From Lachnospiraceae bacterium UBA7179 (GTDB lineage: Bacteria > Bacillota > Clostridia > Lachnospirales > Lachnospiraceae), in the NCBI GenBank assembly GCA_002491195.1, contig DKVL01000057.1, forward strand, positions 1-11,131: a stretch of 11,131 nucleotides of DNA. Direction: 5' to 3'. Of the stretch, positions 1-5,642 are shown one piece after another (the stretch's first letter is position 1; every line of letters begins with the position of its first letter). The notes beneath the pieces are model-generated. The model was not told the DNA's origin. It was given only the letters and a program-made list of their open reading frames with translations, and ran no database searches. The translations under genes were made by a program, and so were the position numbers.

Positions 1-26
1 GTTACTGAAACGGAGTGAACAGTAGC
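1..26. other. weak hairpin at left edge
   Basis: Bases 1-7 can pair with 20-26 (seven pairs, one G-T) around a 12-base loop. No T-tract follows, and the left side is cut by the window edge. It may be the end of an upstream gene's terminator or an intergenic repeat. Nothing else is seen before the repeat that begins near base 40. Confidence 0.2.
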
Positions 27-39
27 TGCTTGCGATCAT

Positions 40-58
40 ATGGCAATGGCATTGCCAT
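40..58. promoter_or_regulatory. 19-base palindrome upstream of the nuclease promoter
   Basis: ATGGCAATG and CATTGCCAT form perfect nine-base arms around a single G. The palindrome ends 7 bases before the -35 box, which is where an operator could sit. The second repeat copy has a less perfect version at 1964-1982 with two arm mismatches. The same bases can also be read as codons (see the ORF at 1889-1993), so the symmetry may not be regulatory. Confidence 0.35.
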
Positions 59-65
59 GCAAGTA

Positions 66-94
66 TTGACAGTTTGTTATAAAATCAATACAAT
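66..94 (+). promoter_or_regulatory. sigma-A-type promoter of nuclease copy A
   Basis: TTGACA at 66-71 and TACAAT at 89-94 are separated by 17 bases, which is 11 of 12 consensus positions. The expected transcription start is near 101, only about three bases before the ATG at 104. A 7-base inverted repeat, GTATTGA (63-69) and TCAATAC (85-91), spans both boxes and could bind a dimeric repressor. Confidence 0.75.
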
Positions 95-103
95 GAAAGT
101 ATC

Positions 104-920
104 ATGAGGTGGCATAGAGTGAAGAAAAAGCAGGATGCGAAAGACGAAGAGAGCATTCAATGGCATAATGCCTATTGTGCAGCTACAGAACTGGAACTGG
201 CGGATAACGCAGATGTACTCAGCTTTCACAGAGAATACATTTTAGGTAAGGAACTATTACAAGTAGATATGTTAGTAGTACTTGCCGCAAAGGGCGCAGA
301 GTTAAAAAATGAAATTGCAGACAGATTCTTTAGGGGACATAATCTGATTGAATATAAGTCACCGGGCGATAAGGCTAATATAGACACAGTGTATAAGACT
401 TTGGCATATACTGCGCTTTATAAAGCTGAGACAGGCAAGTGTGTAGATGAAGTGAAAGATGATGATGTCACCATGACGATTATGAGAGAGGTAAAGCCTG
501 TTAAGTTATTAAAGACTCTTGAAAAGAGAGGATATATCGCTGCAGGAGGCAAAGCGGTTAGCGAATCAATACAGGGCAATCAGGGAAAAGGGAACCAAAG
601 ATGAACTGCTCAATGCGGAAACGGTAGTAGAATTGGTGTCTAAGGCAAGCAATATCGCGCTGGCCAGGGATGTGAAGGAGGAAGGAATCATGACAATCAT
701 GGAAATGGCAGCACCTATGATAGAAGAGGAAAGGAAGAGAGCAGAAAAAGAAAGGAAGCAGGGCGTTCGAAATATGGCGGAGGCCTATTGGGAACTAAAT
801 GGTAATGCTGCTATGGCTGCACAGAAGATTCGTTCTAAATATCCTGACGTAGAAAAAGAATTTATAGACTCCGTTATACGCGAAGTATATGGCATGGAAA
901 ATTTTACTATGGGGAAATAA
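104..920 (+). pseudogene. PD-(D/E)XK-like nuclease, copy A, internal deletion and frameshift
   Basis: The first part (104-530) encodes a domain with D55 in QVDML and E83-x-K85 in the IEYKSP motif. This pattern fits a PD-(D/E)XK nuclease fold of a type common in Lachnospiraceae, with a C-terminal region resembling Rpn-type nucleases. After LEKRG the frame breaks: the original frame runs on to a stop at 604 with unrelated residues, while the family-like C-terminal half (KREDISLQEAKR to EVYGM) continues in another frame to the stop at 920. The join lies in GAAAAGAGAGG, which can be read both as the end of LEKRG and as KRE, so a deletion between two short repeats is the simplest explanation. The start is ATG 104, which has almost no leader and no Shine-Dalgarno. 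A separately translated C-terminal piece from TTG 519 cannot be ruled out. Confidence 0.7.
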
Positions 921-921
921 T

Positions 922-972
922 ATGCTTGAAAAGATTGATTTCTATCGGGATTTGATGGAGGTGATTTGGTGA
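922..972 (+). CDS. 16-aa ORF, possible leader peptide or gene remnant
   Basis: ATG 922 opens a reading frame encoding MLEKIDFYRDLMEVIW, ending in TGA at 970-972. The stop overlaps the GTG start of the next gene as GTGA, an arrangement seen with translational coupling. The ORF lies just beyond the end of the direct repeat and its own Shine-Dalgarno is poor (GGGGAAATAAT). It may equally be the surviving N-terminus of a lost gene or a chance ORF. Confidence 0.25.
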   Translation: MLEKIDFYRDLMEVIW

Positions 973-1262
973 AAACCTATACGATTTGTGGTAGTATGCG
1001 ATTTGAAAAAGAAATGAAAAAATTGGCTTATGATCTTGAAATTGGTAAAGGTTATAACATACTGCAATGTGTTTATTGTGAAGAAGATGTTGTTCCGACA
1101 GACGAGGAACTTTTACGACTTGCGGACGCTCATTTTAGAAAAATTGACTTGAGCGATGGTATATATGTTGTAAATATTGATGGTTATATTGGGGAATCGG
1201 TAAAAAAAGAAATTGAGTACGCTGAAAAAAATGGTAAAGAAGTAGTGTATCTTTATAATTGA
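969..1262 (+). CDS. nucleoside 2-deoxyribosyltransferase-like small protein
   Basis: The product is 97 residues. It begins with a beta strand leading to CGSMRF (8-12), has a middle helix with LADAHFRKIDLSDG (51-64), and ends with NIDGYIGES followed by KKEIEYAEKNGK. This resembles the nucleoside 2-deoxyribosyltransferase fold, where a glutamate just before a Tyr-Ala pair is catalytic; E81 is the best candidate here. The protein is shorter than classical enzymes (about 150 aa), so it may act on another nucleotide substrate or be a binding protein. GTG 969 is chosen because a near-perfect GGAGGTGAT (957-965) lies 7 bases upstream of it; TTG 966 would be too close. The gene is AT-rich compared with the genes after 2864. 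It sits between the two nuclease repeats and before a broken kinase. Confidence 0.65.
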   Translation: MKTYTICGSMRFEKEMKKLAYDLEIGKGYNILQCVYCEEDVVPTDEELLRLADAHFRKIDLSDGIYVVNIDGYIGESVKKEIEYAEKNGKEVVYLYN

Positions 1263-1319
1263 TAAAATTCCCGTTTAACGGTGAGATTAAGAAAAGAACA
1301 GTATCCGGATAGGTAAAAG

Positions 1320-1798
1320 ATGAAAAATAATATTATTATTGCGGGTGTTCCAAGAGCCGGAAAAAGCACAATTTCCCACCGGCTGGCAAAGCAGTATGGG
1401 TATCAGCATATCAGTATGGATTCAATCATAGCGGGATTTGAGAAATGTTTTCCGGAAACAGGAGTGAATACTTATGCAGGGTTATCTTCCGCAGATACAT
1501 TACGTTTGATCAGTGGTAAGATGGCGCCGTTTGTTCGGGCAATGTTGGACAGTGGCGAGTACGATGAGTTTGAACCTGGCGTCGTACTGGATATGTACCA
1601 GCTTTTGCCAGAGGATTATATGAAATATATACCTTTTACAAATCGGATGAAGAACTTCGGGAAGGCGCAGTGTATATTGTGGAGCAAAGCATCTGTATCA
1701 AAGAGCAGTGTCAAAAGTACGGTTTGCCATACTTTGAGACTGCAAGGGACAGGGAACGAGTATTTCAATGCTTTTTACAAGATTTCAACTTTCAATAA
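1320..1798 (+). pseudogene. P-loop kinase/ATPase, frameshifted
   Basis: ATG 1320 starts a protein with a Walker A motif GVPRAGKS (9-16) and a following MDSII segment, as in small P-loop nucleotide kinases. The frame is good to about base 1640 (DYMKYI). Beyond that its translation is unlike protein (poly-Ser/Lys) up to the stop at 1892. From about 1646 another frame reads SDEELREGAVYIVEQSICIKE, then LPYFETARDRERVFQCF, and stops at TAA 1796-1798, clearly the real C-terminus. A deletion or indel near 1640-1650 joined the frames. The continuous length would be about 160 aa, which may mean some residues are missing. The Shine-Dalgarno is weak (AGG, 1311-1315 region). With the deoxyribosyltransferase-like neighbour it suggests a former nucleoside-related pair. 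Confidence 0.6.
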
Positions 1799-1888
1799 CC
1801 AACGGACGATTTTCTGTTTCCATCAGAGAGCAGTATTTAATTCCTTTGATCACCTCACAAAAGCAAATAAATGTTCCGAAAATGTTTT

Positions 1889-1993
1889 ATGAAATTACTT
1901 GAAATTTATGATGCTGTGTTTTATGATAATACTTGTGAAGAACAGATGTTTGGTAACGATGACATGGCGATGGGATTGCCATGCAAATATTGA
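1889..1993 (+). CDS. 34-aa ORF ending inside the nuclease promoter
   Basis: ATG 1889 opens a 34-codon ORF with protein-like composition: MKLLEIYDAVFYDNT, then CEEQMFGNDD, then MAMGLPCKY and TGA at 1991-1993. The stop lies within the -35 box of nuclease copy B. Copy A has the same end in frame upstream of its promoter, MAMALPCKY and TGA (40-69); two of the three substitutions between them within the peptide are synonymous. This suggests that a conserved peptide end travels with the repeat. No Shine-Dalgarno is visible, and the ORF could be a fragment of a longer lost gene. The bases between the kinase stop and this ORF (1799-1888) show nothing recognisable. Confidence 0.3.
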   Translation: MKLLEIYDAVFYDNTCEEQMFGNDDMAMGLPCKY

Positions 1994-2842
1994 CAGTTTG
2001 TTATAAAATCAATACAATGAAAGTATCATGAGGTGGCATAGAGTGGTGAGACAGCAGGTTACGAAAGACGAAGAGAGCATTCAATGGCATAATGCCTATT
2101 GTGCAGCTACAGAACTGGAACTGGCGGATAACGCAGATGTTCTCAATTTCCATAGGGAATACATTTTAGGCAAGGAACCATTACAGGTAGATATGCTGGT
2201 AGTGCTTGCCGCAAAGGAAGCAGCGTTTAAAAATGAAATTGCAGACAGATTTTTCAAGGGACATAATCTGATTGAATATAAGTCACCGGGTGATAAGGCT
2301 AATATAGACACAGTGTATAAGACTTTGGCATATACTGCGCTTTATAAAGCTGAGACGGGCAAGCGTGTGGATGAAGTGAAAGATGATGATGTCACCATGA
2401 CGATTATGAGAGAGGTAAAGCCTGTTAAGTTATTGAAAACTCTTGAAAAGAGAGGATGTAAGATTACAGTCAGGAGTAAAGGAATTTATGAGATTGGGCA
2501 CACGGTATTTCCTCTGCAGATCATTCAAAGATGAACTGCTCAATGCAGAAACAGTAGTAGAATTGGTGTCTAAGGCAAGTAATATCGAGTTAGCCAGGGA
2601 TGTGAAGGAGGAAGGAATCATGACAATCATGGAAATAGCAGCACCTATGATAGAAGAAGAAAGGAAGAAAACAGTAGAAGAAAGGAAGAAAGTAATAGAA
2701 GAAAGCAGGGCGTTCGCAATATGGCAGAGGCCTACTGGGAATTAAATGGCAATGCTGCTATGGCTGCACAGAAGATTCGCTCTAAATATCCTGACGTAGA
2801 AAAAGAATTTATAGACTCCGTTATATGCGAAGTATATGGCAT
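1964..2842. repeat. direct repeat, copy B
   Basis: This is the second copy of the block at 40-895, in the same orientation and about 1.07 kb after copy A ends. The similarity ends at 2842, just after GAAGTATATGGCAT, and the next bases already belong to the Shine-Dalgarno region of the MoxR gene. Recombination between the two copies would remove about 1.9 kb, including the deoxyribosyltransferase-like gene and the kinase remnant. Confidence 0.85.
1990..2018 (+). promoter_or_regulatory. sigma-A-type promoter of nuclease copy B
   Basis: TTGACA at 1990-1995 and TACAAT at 2013-2018 are 17 bases apart, identical to the promoter of copy A. The predicted start is near 2025, three bases before ATG 2028. 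Because no other strong promoter is visible before the MoxR gene, this one may also feed the downstream operon. Confidence 0.75.
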
Positions 2843-2846
2843 ATGA
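2028..2846 (+). pseudogene. PD-(D/E)XK-like nuclease, copy B, two frame breaks
   Basis: The N-terminal domain has the same QVDML and IEYKSP motifs as copy A. It extends further in frame than copy A (CKITVRSKGIYEIGHTVFP, then LQII), then hits a stop at 2534 where ATCATT is joined to CAAAGATGAACTGC. The next stretch (KDELLNAETVVELVSKASN and on) is in another frame to a stop at 2745. The last part (NMAEAYWELNGNAAMAAQK to EVYGI) returns to the first frame and ends at TGA 2844-2846, after a second indel near 2700 in a run of GAAGAAAGGAAGAAA repeats. The EERKK motif is expanded there relative to copy A. The gene cannot make a full-length product from one frame. Confidence 0.7.
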
Positions 2847-2863
2847 GAAAGGAAAGGTACAAT

Positions 2864-3679
2864 ATGGCAAACACAGAATTTAACAGCACACGGGATTACG
2901 TGGCAAGCGAGGAGCTACTCGCGAGTGTCAATGTGGCGATCGCACTGAAAAAGCCGCTCTTGATCAAGGGGGAGCCGGGCACGGGAAAGACGATGCTCGC
3001 GCAGGCGGTGGCCAATTCCCTTGGCAAGAAGCTGATCATATGGAACATCAAATCCACGACAAAGGCGCAGGATGGTCTGTACATGTATGATACGATCCAG
3101 AGACTTTATGACGGACAGTTCGGTGAGGAAGGTGTTGACGATATCGCGCGATATATCAAGCTGGGAAAACTTGGTGAGGCGTTCGAGAGCGATGAGCAGG
3201 TTGTTCTCCTGATCGACGAGATCGACAAGGCGGACTTGGAGTTTCCCAATGACCTTCTGTGGGAGCTTGACCAGATGGAGTTTTATATCCATGAGACAAA
3301 ACGCACCGTCAGGGCAAAGCACAGACCGATTGTGATCATCACGTCCAACGCGGAGAAAGAGCTTCCAGATGCGTTTTTGAGAAGATGTATCTTTCACTAT
3401 ATCGACTTTCCGGACGCGGATCTGATGGAGGAGATCATCAAGACGCATTATCCTGATGTCGAGGAAAATCTTATGAAAAATGCGATGCAGGTATTTTATG
3501 ATATCAGGGCGCTCCGCGATGTGCGCAAAAAGCCGAGTACCTCAGAGCTGATCGACTGGATCAATGCACTGCAGATCGGTGGCATTCCGGCAGATACACT
3601 GCGGTCAAAACTTCCGTTTGTCGGGGTGGTTGTGAAGAAGGATGAGGATCTGGAGACTGTGCGGCAGGAGATTCATTAA
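2864..3679 (+). CDS. MoxR-family AAA+ ATPase
   Basis: The product is a 271-residue AAA+ ATPase. Walker A is GEPGTGKT (36-43), Walker B is LLIDEI (115-120, D118/E119), sensor 1 is the TSN around 160-162, an arginine-finger pair is at R173/R174, and a sensor-2-like KKPSTSEL lies at 222-229. MoxR ATPases typically work with a VWA-domain partner to remodel or mature protein complexes in the cytoplasm, and such a partner follows directly. ATG 2864 is chosen for GAAAGGAAAGG just upstream and because MANTEF is a natural start; ATG 2842 would lie in the nuclease tail. The gene is more GC-rich than the segment before it. The stop of nuclease copy B is only 17 bases upstream, so the original promoter may have been displaced. 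Confidence 0.88.
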   Translation: MANTEFNSTRDYVASEELLASVNVAIALKKPLLIKGEPGTGKTMLAQAVANSLGKKLIIWNIKSTTKAQDGLYMYDTIQRLYDGQFGEEGVDDIARYIKLGKLGEAFESDEQVVLLIDEIDKADLEFPNDLLWELDQMEFYIHETKRTVRAKHRPIVIITSNAEKELPDAFLRRCIFHYIDFPDADLMEEIIKTHYPDVEENLMKNAMQVFYDIRALRDVRKKPSTSELIDWINALQIGGIPADTLRSKLPFVGVVVKKDEDLETVRQEIH

Positions 3680-3749
3680 AGAACTGTTGTCTTGTTGGCG
3701 GCATGACGGAAGTGTGAAAGAAGATCGCTTTCGAAATTGTTGATTGGTA

Positions 3750-3766
3750 TGCGTGCGGAGCACGCA
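3750..3766 (+). promoter_or_regulatory. hairpin abutting the Shine-Dalgarno of the VWA gene
   Basis: TGCGTGC (3750-3756) and GCACGCA (3760-3766) form seven perfect pairs around a GGA loop. The Shine-Dalgarno AGGAG (3767-3771) begins on the next base. It lies in the 99-base gap between the MoxR and VWA genes and could tune translation of the VWA gene or protect processed mRNA. There is no T-tract, so it is not a terminator. Confidence 0.5.
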
Positions 3767-3778
3767 AGGAGTATCAGA

Positions 3779-4981
3779 ATGTTTTCTAAATTTTTCTACA
3801 CATTAAAGGATAAAGGACTTGAGGTTTCCCTTGGCGAGTGGCTTGATCTGCAGGAGGCGCTGGACAAGGGGCTCTGCGAGAGTTCACTGACGCAGTTTTA
3901 CTATGTGGCGCGGATGATACTGGTAAAGAGCGAGACCGAGTTTGACAAGTTTGACATGGCATTTGAGGAGTGCTTCAAGGGCGTAAAGACCGAGACCGAG
4001 GTCGGGAAAAATATGCTTCGGTGGCTTGATAAGTCCGATATGCTGGAGCTTGCGCACGAGGAGGCGAGGAGCTATCTGAATCAGGTCGAGGACATTCAGG
4101 TGGACAAGGACGATGTGGAGGAGAAGTTCAAACAGCGTCTCAAAGACCAGAATGAGGAGCACAACGGAGGAAGTTTCTGGATCGGAACGATGGGAAAGAC
4201 TTCCTTTGGAAATATGGGCGGAAATGTGGGCGGCGTGCGTGTTGGTGGTCAGACAGGCTATCAGTCGGCATTTTCTGTTGTTGGTGCGCGCAAGTACCGG
4301 GATTTCAGGGACGACAAGGTGATTGATAACCGCCAGTTCCAGATGGCGCTGAGGCGGCTGAGACAGTTTTCCACGAAGCTTGATATTCCCAAGTCGGAAC
4401 TTGATATTGATGAGACGATCGATAAGACCTGCAACAATGGCGGATATCTGCAGATCGAGATGATGAAACCGCGCAAAAATGCAGTGAAACTTTTGCTCCT
4501 GATGGATTCCGGCGGAACGATGATCCCATATACCAGATTGATGAATGATCTGTTTCAGTCTGTGAATAAGTCTAACCATTTTAAGGACGTGAAGGTATAT
4601 TATTTTCACAATTGCATTTATTCCAAGTTATATAAAACGCCAGAATGCGAGAACGGTGACTGGATCGATACAGAGTGGATGTTTCGAAATGTCGGCAGTG
4701 ATTACAAAGTGATCATTGTCGGTGATGCGGCGATGGCGCCGGAAGAGCTGTATTCGAATACAGGCAACTACAGGGGGCCTAACGGTGGATTGTCTGGTTT
4801 TGAGTGGCTTCAGCTGATGAAACGTCACTATAAAAAGGTTGTGTGGATGAATCCCAAGATGGCGCCGGGGCGTGCGCCGTGGCGTGAGGCGGAGACGGCT
4901 GTGAAGGAGATCTTCCCGATGTATAAGCTGACAGTAAAAGGGTTGAATGAAGCGATGGTCAAACTGATGGCAAATAAATGA
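3779..4981 (+). CDS. VWA-domain (CoxE-like) protein, partner of MoxR ATPase
   Basis: The product is 400 residues. Residues 1-125 are mostly helical and acidic; 129-166 form a glycine-rich linker (NGGSFWIG to GGVRVGGQ); 235-400 form a von Willebrand A domain beginning KLLLLMDSGGT. The metal site, normally D-x-S-x-S, is D243-S-G-G-T247: the first Asp is kept, but Gly replaces the middle Ser and Thr the last. A later D316 (IIVGDAAM) could be the second acidic ligand. The architecture matches CoxE-like proteins that pair with MoxR ATPases. ATG 3779 is chosen for AGGAG at 3767-3771; TTG 3737 has no support. No signal peptide or membrane segment is seen, so it is cytoplasmic. It forms an operon with the genes on either side. 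Confidence 0.82.
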   Translation: MFSKFFYTLKDKGLEVSLGEWLDLQEALDKGLCESSLTQFYYVARMILVKSETEFDKFDMAFEECFKGVKTETEVGKNMLRWLDKSDMLELAHEEARSYLNQVEDIQVDKDDVEEKFKQRLKDQNEEHNGGSFWIGTMGKTSFGNMGGNVGGVRVGGQTGYQSAFSVVGARKYRDFRDDKVIDNRQFQMALRRLRQFSTKLDIPKSELDIDETIDKTCNNGGYLQIEMMKPRKNAVKLLLLMDSGGTMIPYTRLMNDLFQSVNKSNHFKDVKVYYFHNCIYSKLYKTPECENGDWIDTEWMFRNVGSDYKVIIVGDAAMAPEELYSNTGNYRGPNGGLSGFEWLQLMKRHYKKVVWMNPKMAPGRAPWREAETAVKEIFPMYKLTVKGLNEAMVKLMANK

Positions 4982-5026
4982 TTTGTCGCGAAGGAGAAAG
5001 GGTCTTGAAAGGCAAAGGACTGAGAG

Positions 5027-5467
5027 ATGGAGAAGAAGGCGCCCGAGAGAAAGGTACAATTGCGGGATCGTGACGTTTTTTACGTCTATGATAAGAGAAT
5101 CAATAAGTGTGTAAAAGAGGGATGCGAGGGGATTGTCAAGTACGGTCTCACGCTCAAAGTAAATATGCCAAACGGCGACACGCTGAACACATACGAATGC
5201 AATAAATGTCATATGAAATATACGGCGTATCCAAACTATGTACGTTTGACAGAGACGAAATGGCTGGCCATATACAACCAGGATGAAGTAAATGTACGCG
5301 ACAGAAAACGCGCTTCGAAGCAGGCTTCCCGGGAGAGAAAGAAAGCGCTCGCACGCAGGTATGCACGTAAAACTGCGACGCAGTTTTGCGTACAGTCACA
5401 AAATCACACAAAAGAGACGGAGAAGAAAAGAGAGCATCATGGTCACAGTAAAGGCAGTGACGAATAG
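5027..5467 (+). CDS. small basic protein with a putative zinc-binding cysteine set
   Basis: This 146-residue protein was not recognised as a named family. It has C28-x4-C33 and C58-x2-C61, spaced as a possible zinc ribbon or knuckle, with a beta-rich core between them (KYGLTLKVNMPNGDTLNTYE). Residues 90-146 are strongly basic and probably disordered (RDRKRASKQASRERKK, later KKREHHGHSK), like a nucleic-acid-binding tail. AAAGGA (5014-5019) supports ATG 5027. It starts 45 bases after the VWA gene and is followed by a terminator, so it is the last gene of the MoxR-VWA operon. That suggests it is a substrate or accessory of that complex, but no function is shown by the sequence. Confidence 0.7.
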   Translation: MEKKAPERKVQLRDRDVFYVYDKRINKCVKEGCEGIVKYGLTLKVNMPNGDTLNTYECNKCHMKYTAYPNYVRLTETKWLAIYNQDEVNVRDRKRASKQASRERKKALARRYARKTATQFCVQSQNHTKETEKKREHHGHSKGSDE

Positions 5468-5480
5468 TACAGAAAAAAGG

Positions 5481-5526
5481 GAATCACAACTGTAGAATTT
5501 TAAAGGACAGTTATGGTTCTTTTTTT
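5481..5526 (+). terminator. rho-independent terminator of the MoxR-VWA operon
   Basis: GAATCACAACTGT (5481-5493) pairs with ACAGTTATGGTTC (5507-5519): 13 positions with one G-T pair and one C-A mismatch, around a 13-base loop. Seven T residues follow directly (5520-5526). An A-tract before the stem (5472-5477) could allow activity on the other strand too. Confidence 0.75.
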
Positions 5527-5545
5527 GTGCAGGCGTGCATAAATT

Positions 5546-5584
5546 GAAACAGATAGAGTGAGATTCACTCTGTAAGTCTGTTTC
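5546..5584 (+). promoter_or_regulatory. nested hairpin upstream of spoIVA
   Basis: An outer stem GAAACAGA (5546-5553) with TCTGTTTC (5577-5584) encloses an inner stem AGAGTGA (5555-5561) with TCACTCT (5565-5571) and a three-base loop. No T-tract follows. CATAAATT at 5538-5545, immediately before it, resembles a sigma-E -10 box, but no matching -35 at the right distance was found. A 10-base palindrome ATTGATCAAT lies at 5600-5609. The hairpin could be an operator or a leader structure of the spoIVA mRNA. Confidence 0.45.
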
Positions 5585-5642
5585 CACAAGCTTGTAGGTA
5601 TTGATCAATCGTTTATATCATTCAATAAGAAAGGGGAATATA

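Larger units (their letters stand above)
40..895. repeat. direct repeat, copy A (promoter plus broken nuclease gene)
   Basis: This block matches 1964-2842 in the same orientation with scattered substitutions. The match starts at a 19-base palindrome (40-58), runs through the promoter and the nuclease gene, and stops abruptly after the shared GAAGTATATGGCAT at 895. Inside the gene the two copies differ by non-homologous patches (534-595 here, 2458-2525 there), which reflect different deletions. No transposase or terminal inverted repeats are seen, so the way the unit was duplicated is unknown. Confidence 0.85.

Noticed and set aside
1798..1905. Open frame after the kinase stop (REQYLIPLITSQKQ and on) as a gene
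   Set aside because: It has no start codon with a Shine-Dalgarno and no recognised family; it is at most a remnant.
2443..2745. A standalone 100-aa protein from TTG 2443
   Set aside because: Its start is the tail of the N-terminal nuclease domain read out of frame; only the part after about 2526 is family-like, so it is a frame-broken piece of the pseudogene.
40..2842. CRISPR array or insertion sequence
   Set aside because: There are only two long direct repeats, no short regularly spaced repeats, no transposase gene and no terminal inverted repeats.
3884..4609. Long minus-strand ORF (241 codons) opposite the VWA gene
   Set aside because: It is a shadow of a well-supported gene, with low-complexity His/Leu-rich translation and no Shine-Dalgarno.
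5619..5626. CATTCAAT as a sigma-E -10 box for spoIVA
   Set aside because: It matches the consensus well, but transcription would start inside the Shine-Dalgarno (5630-5637), and the only -35-like string is 16 bases away and poor.
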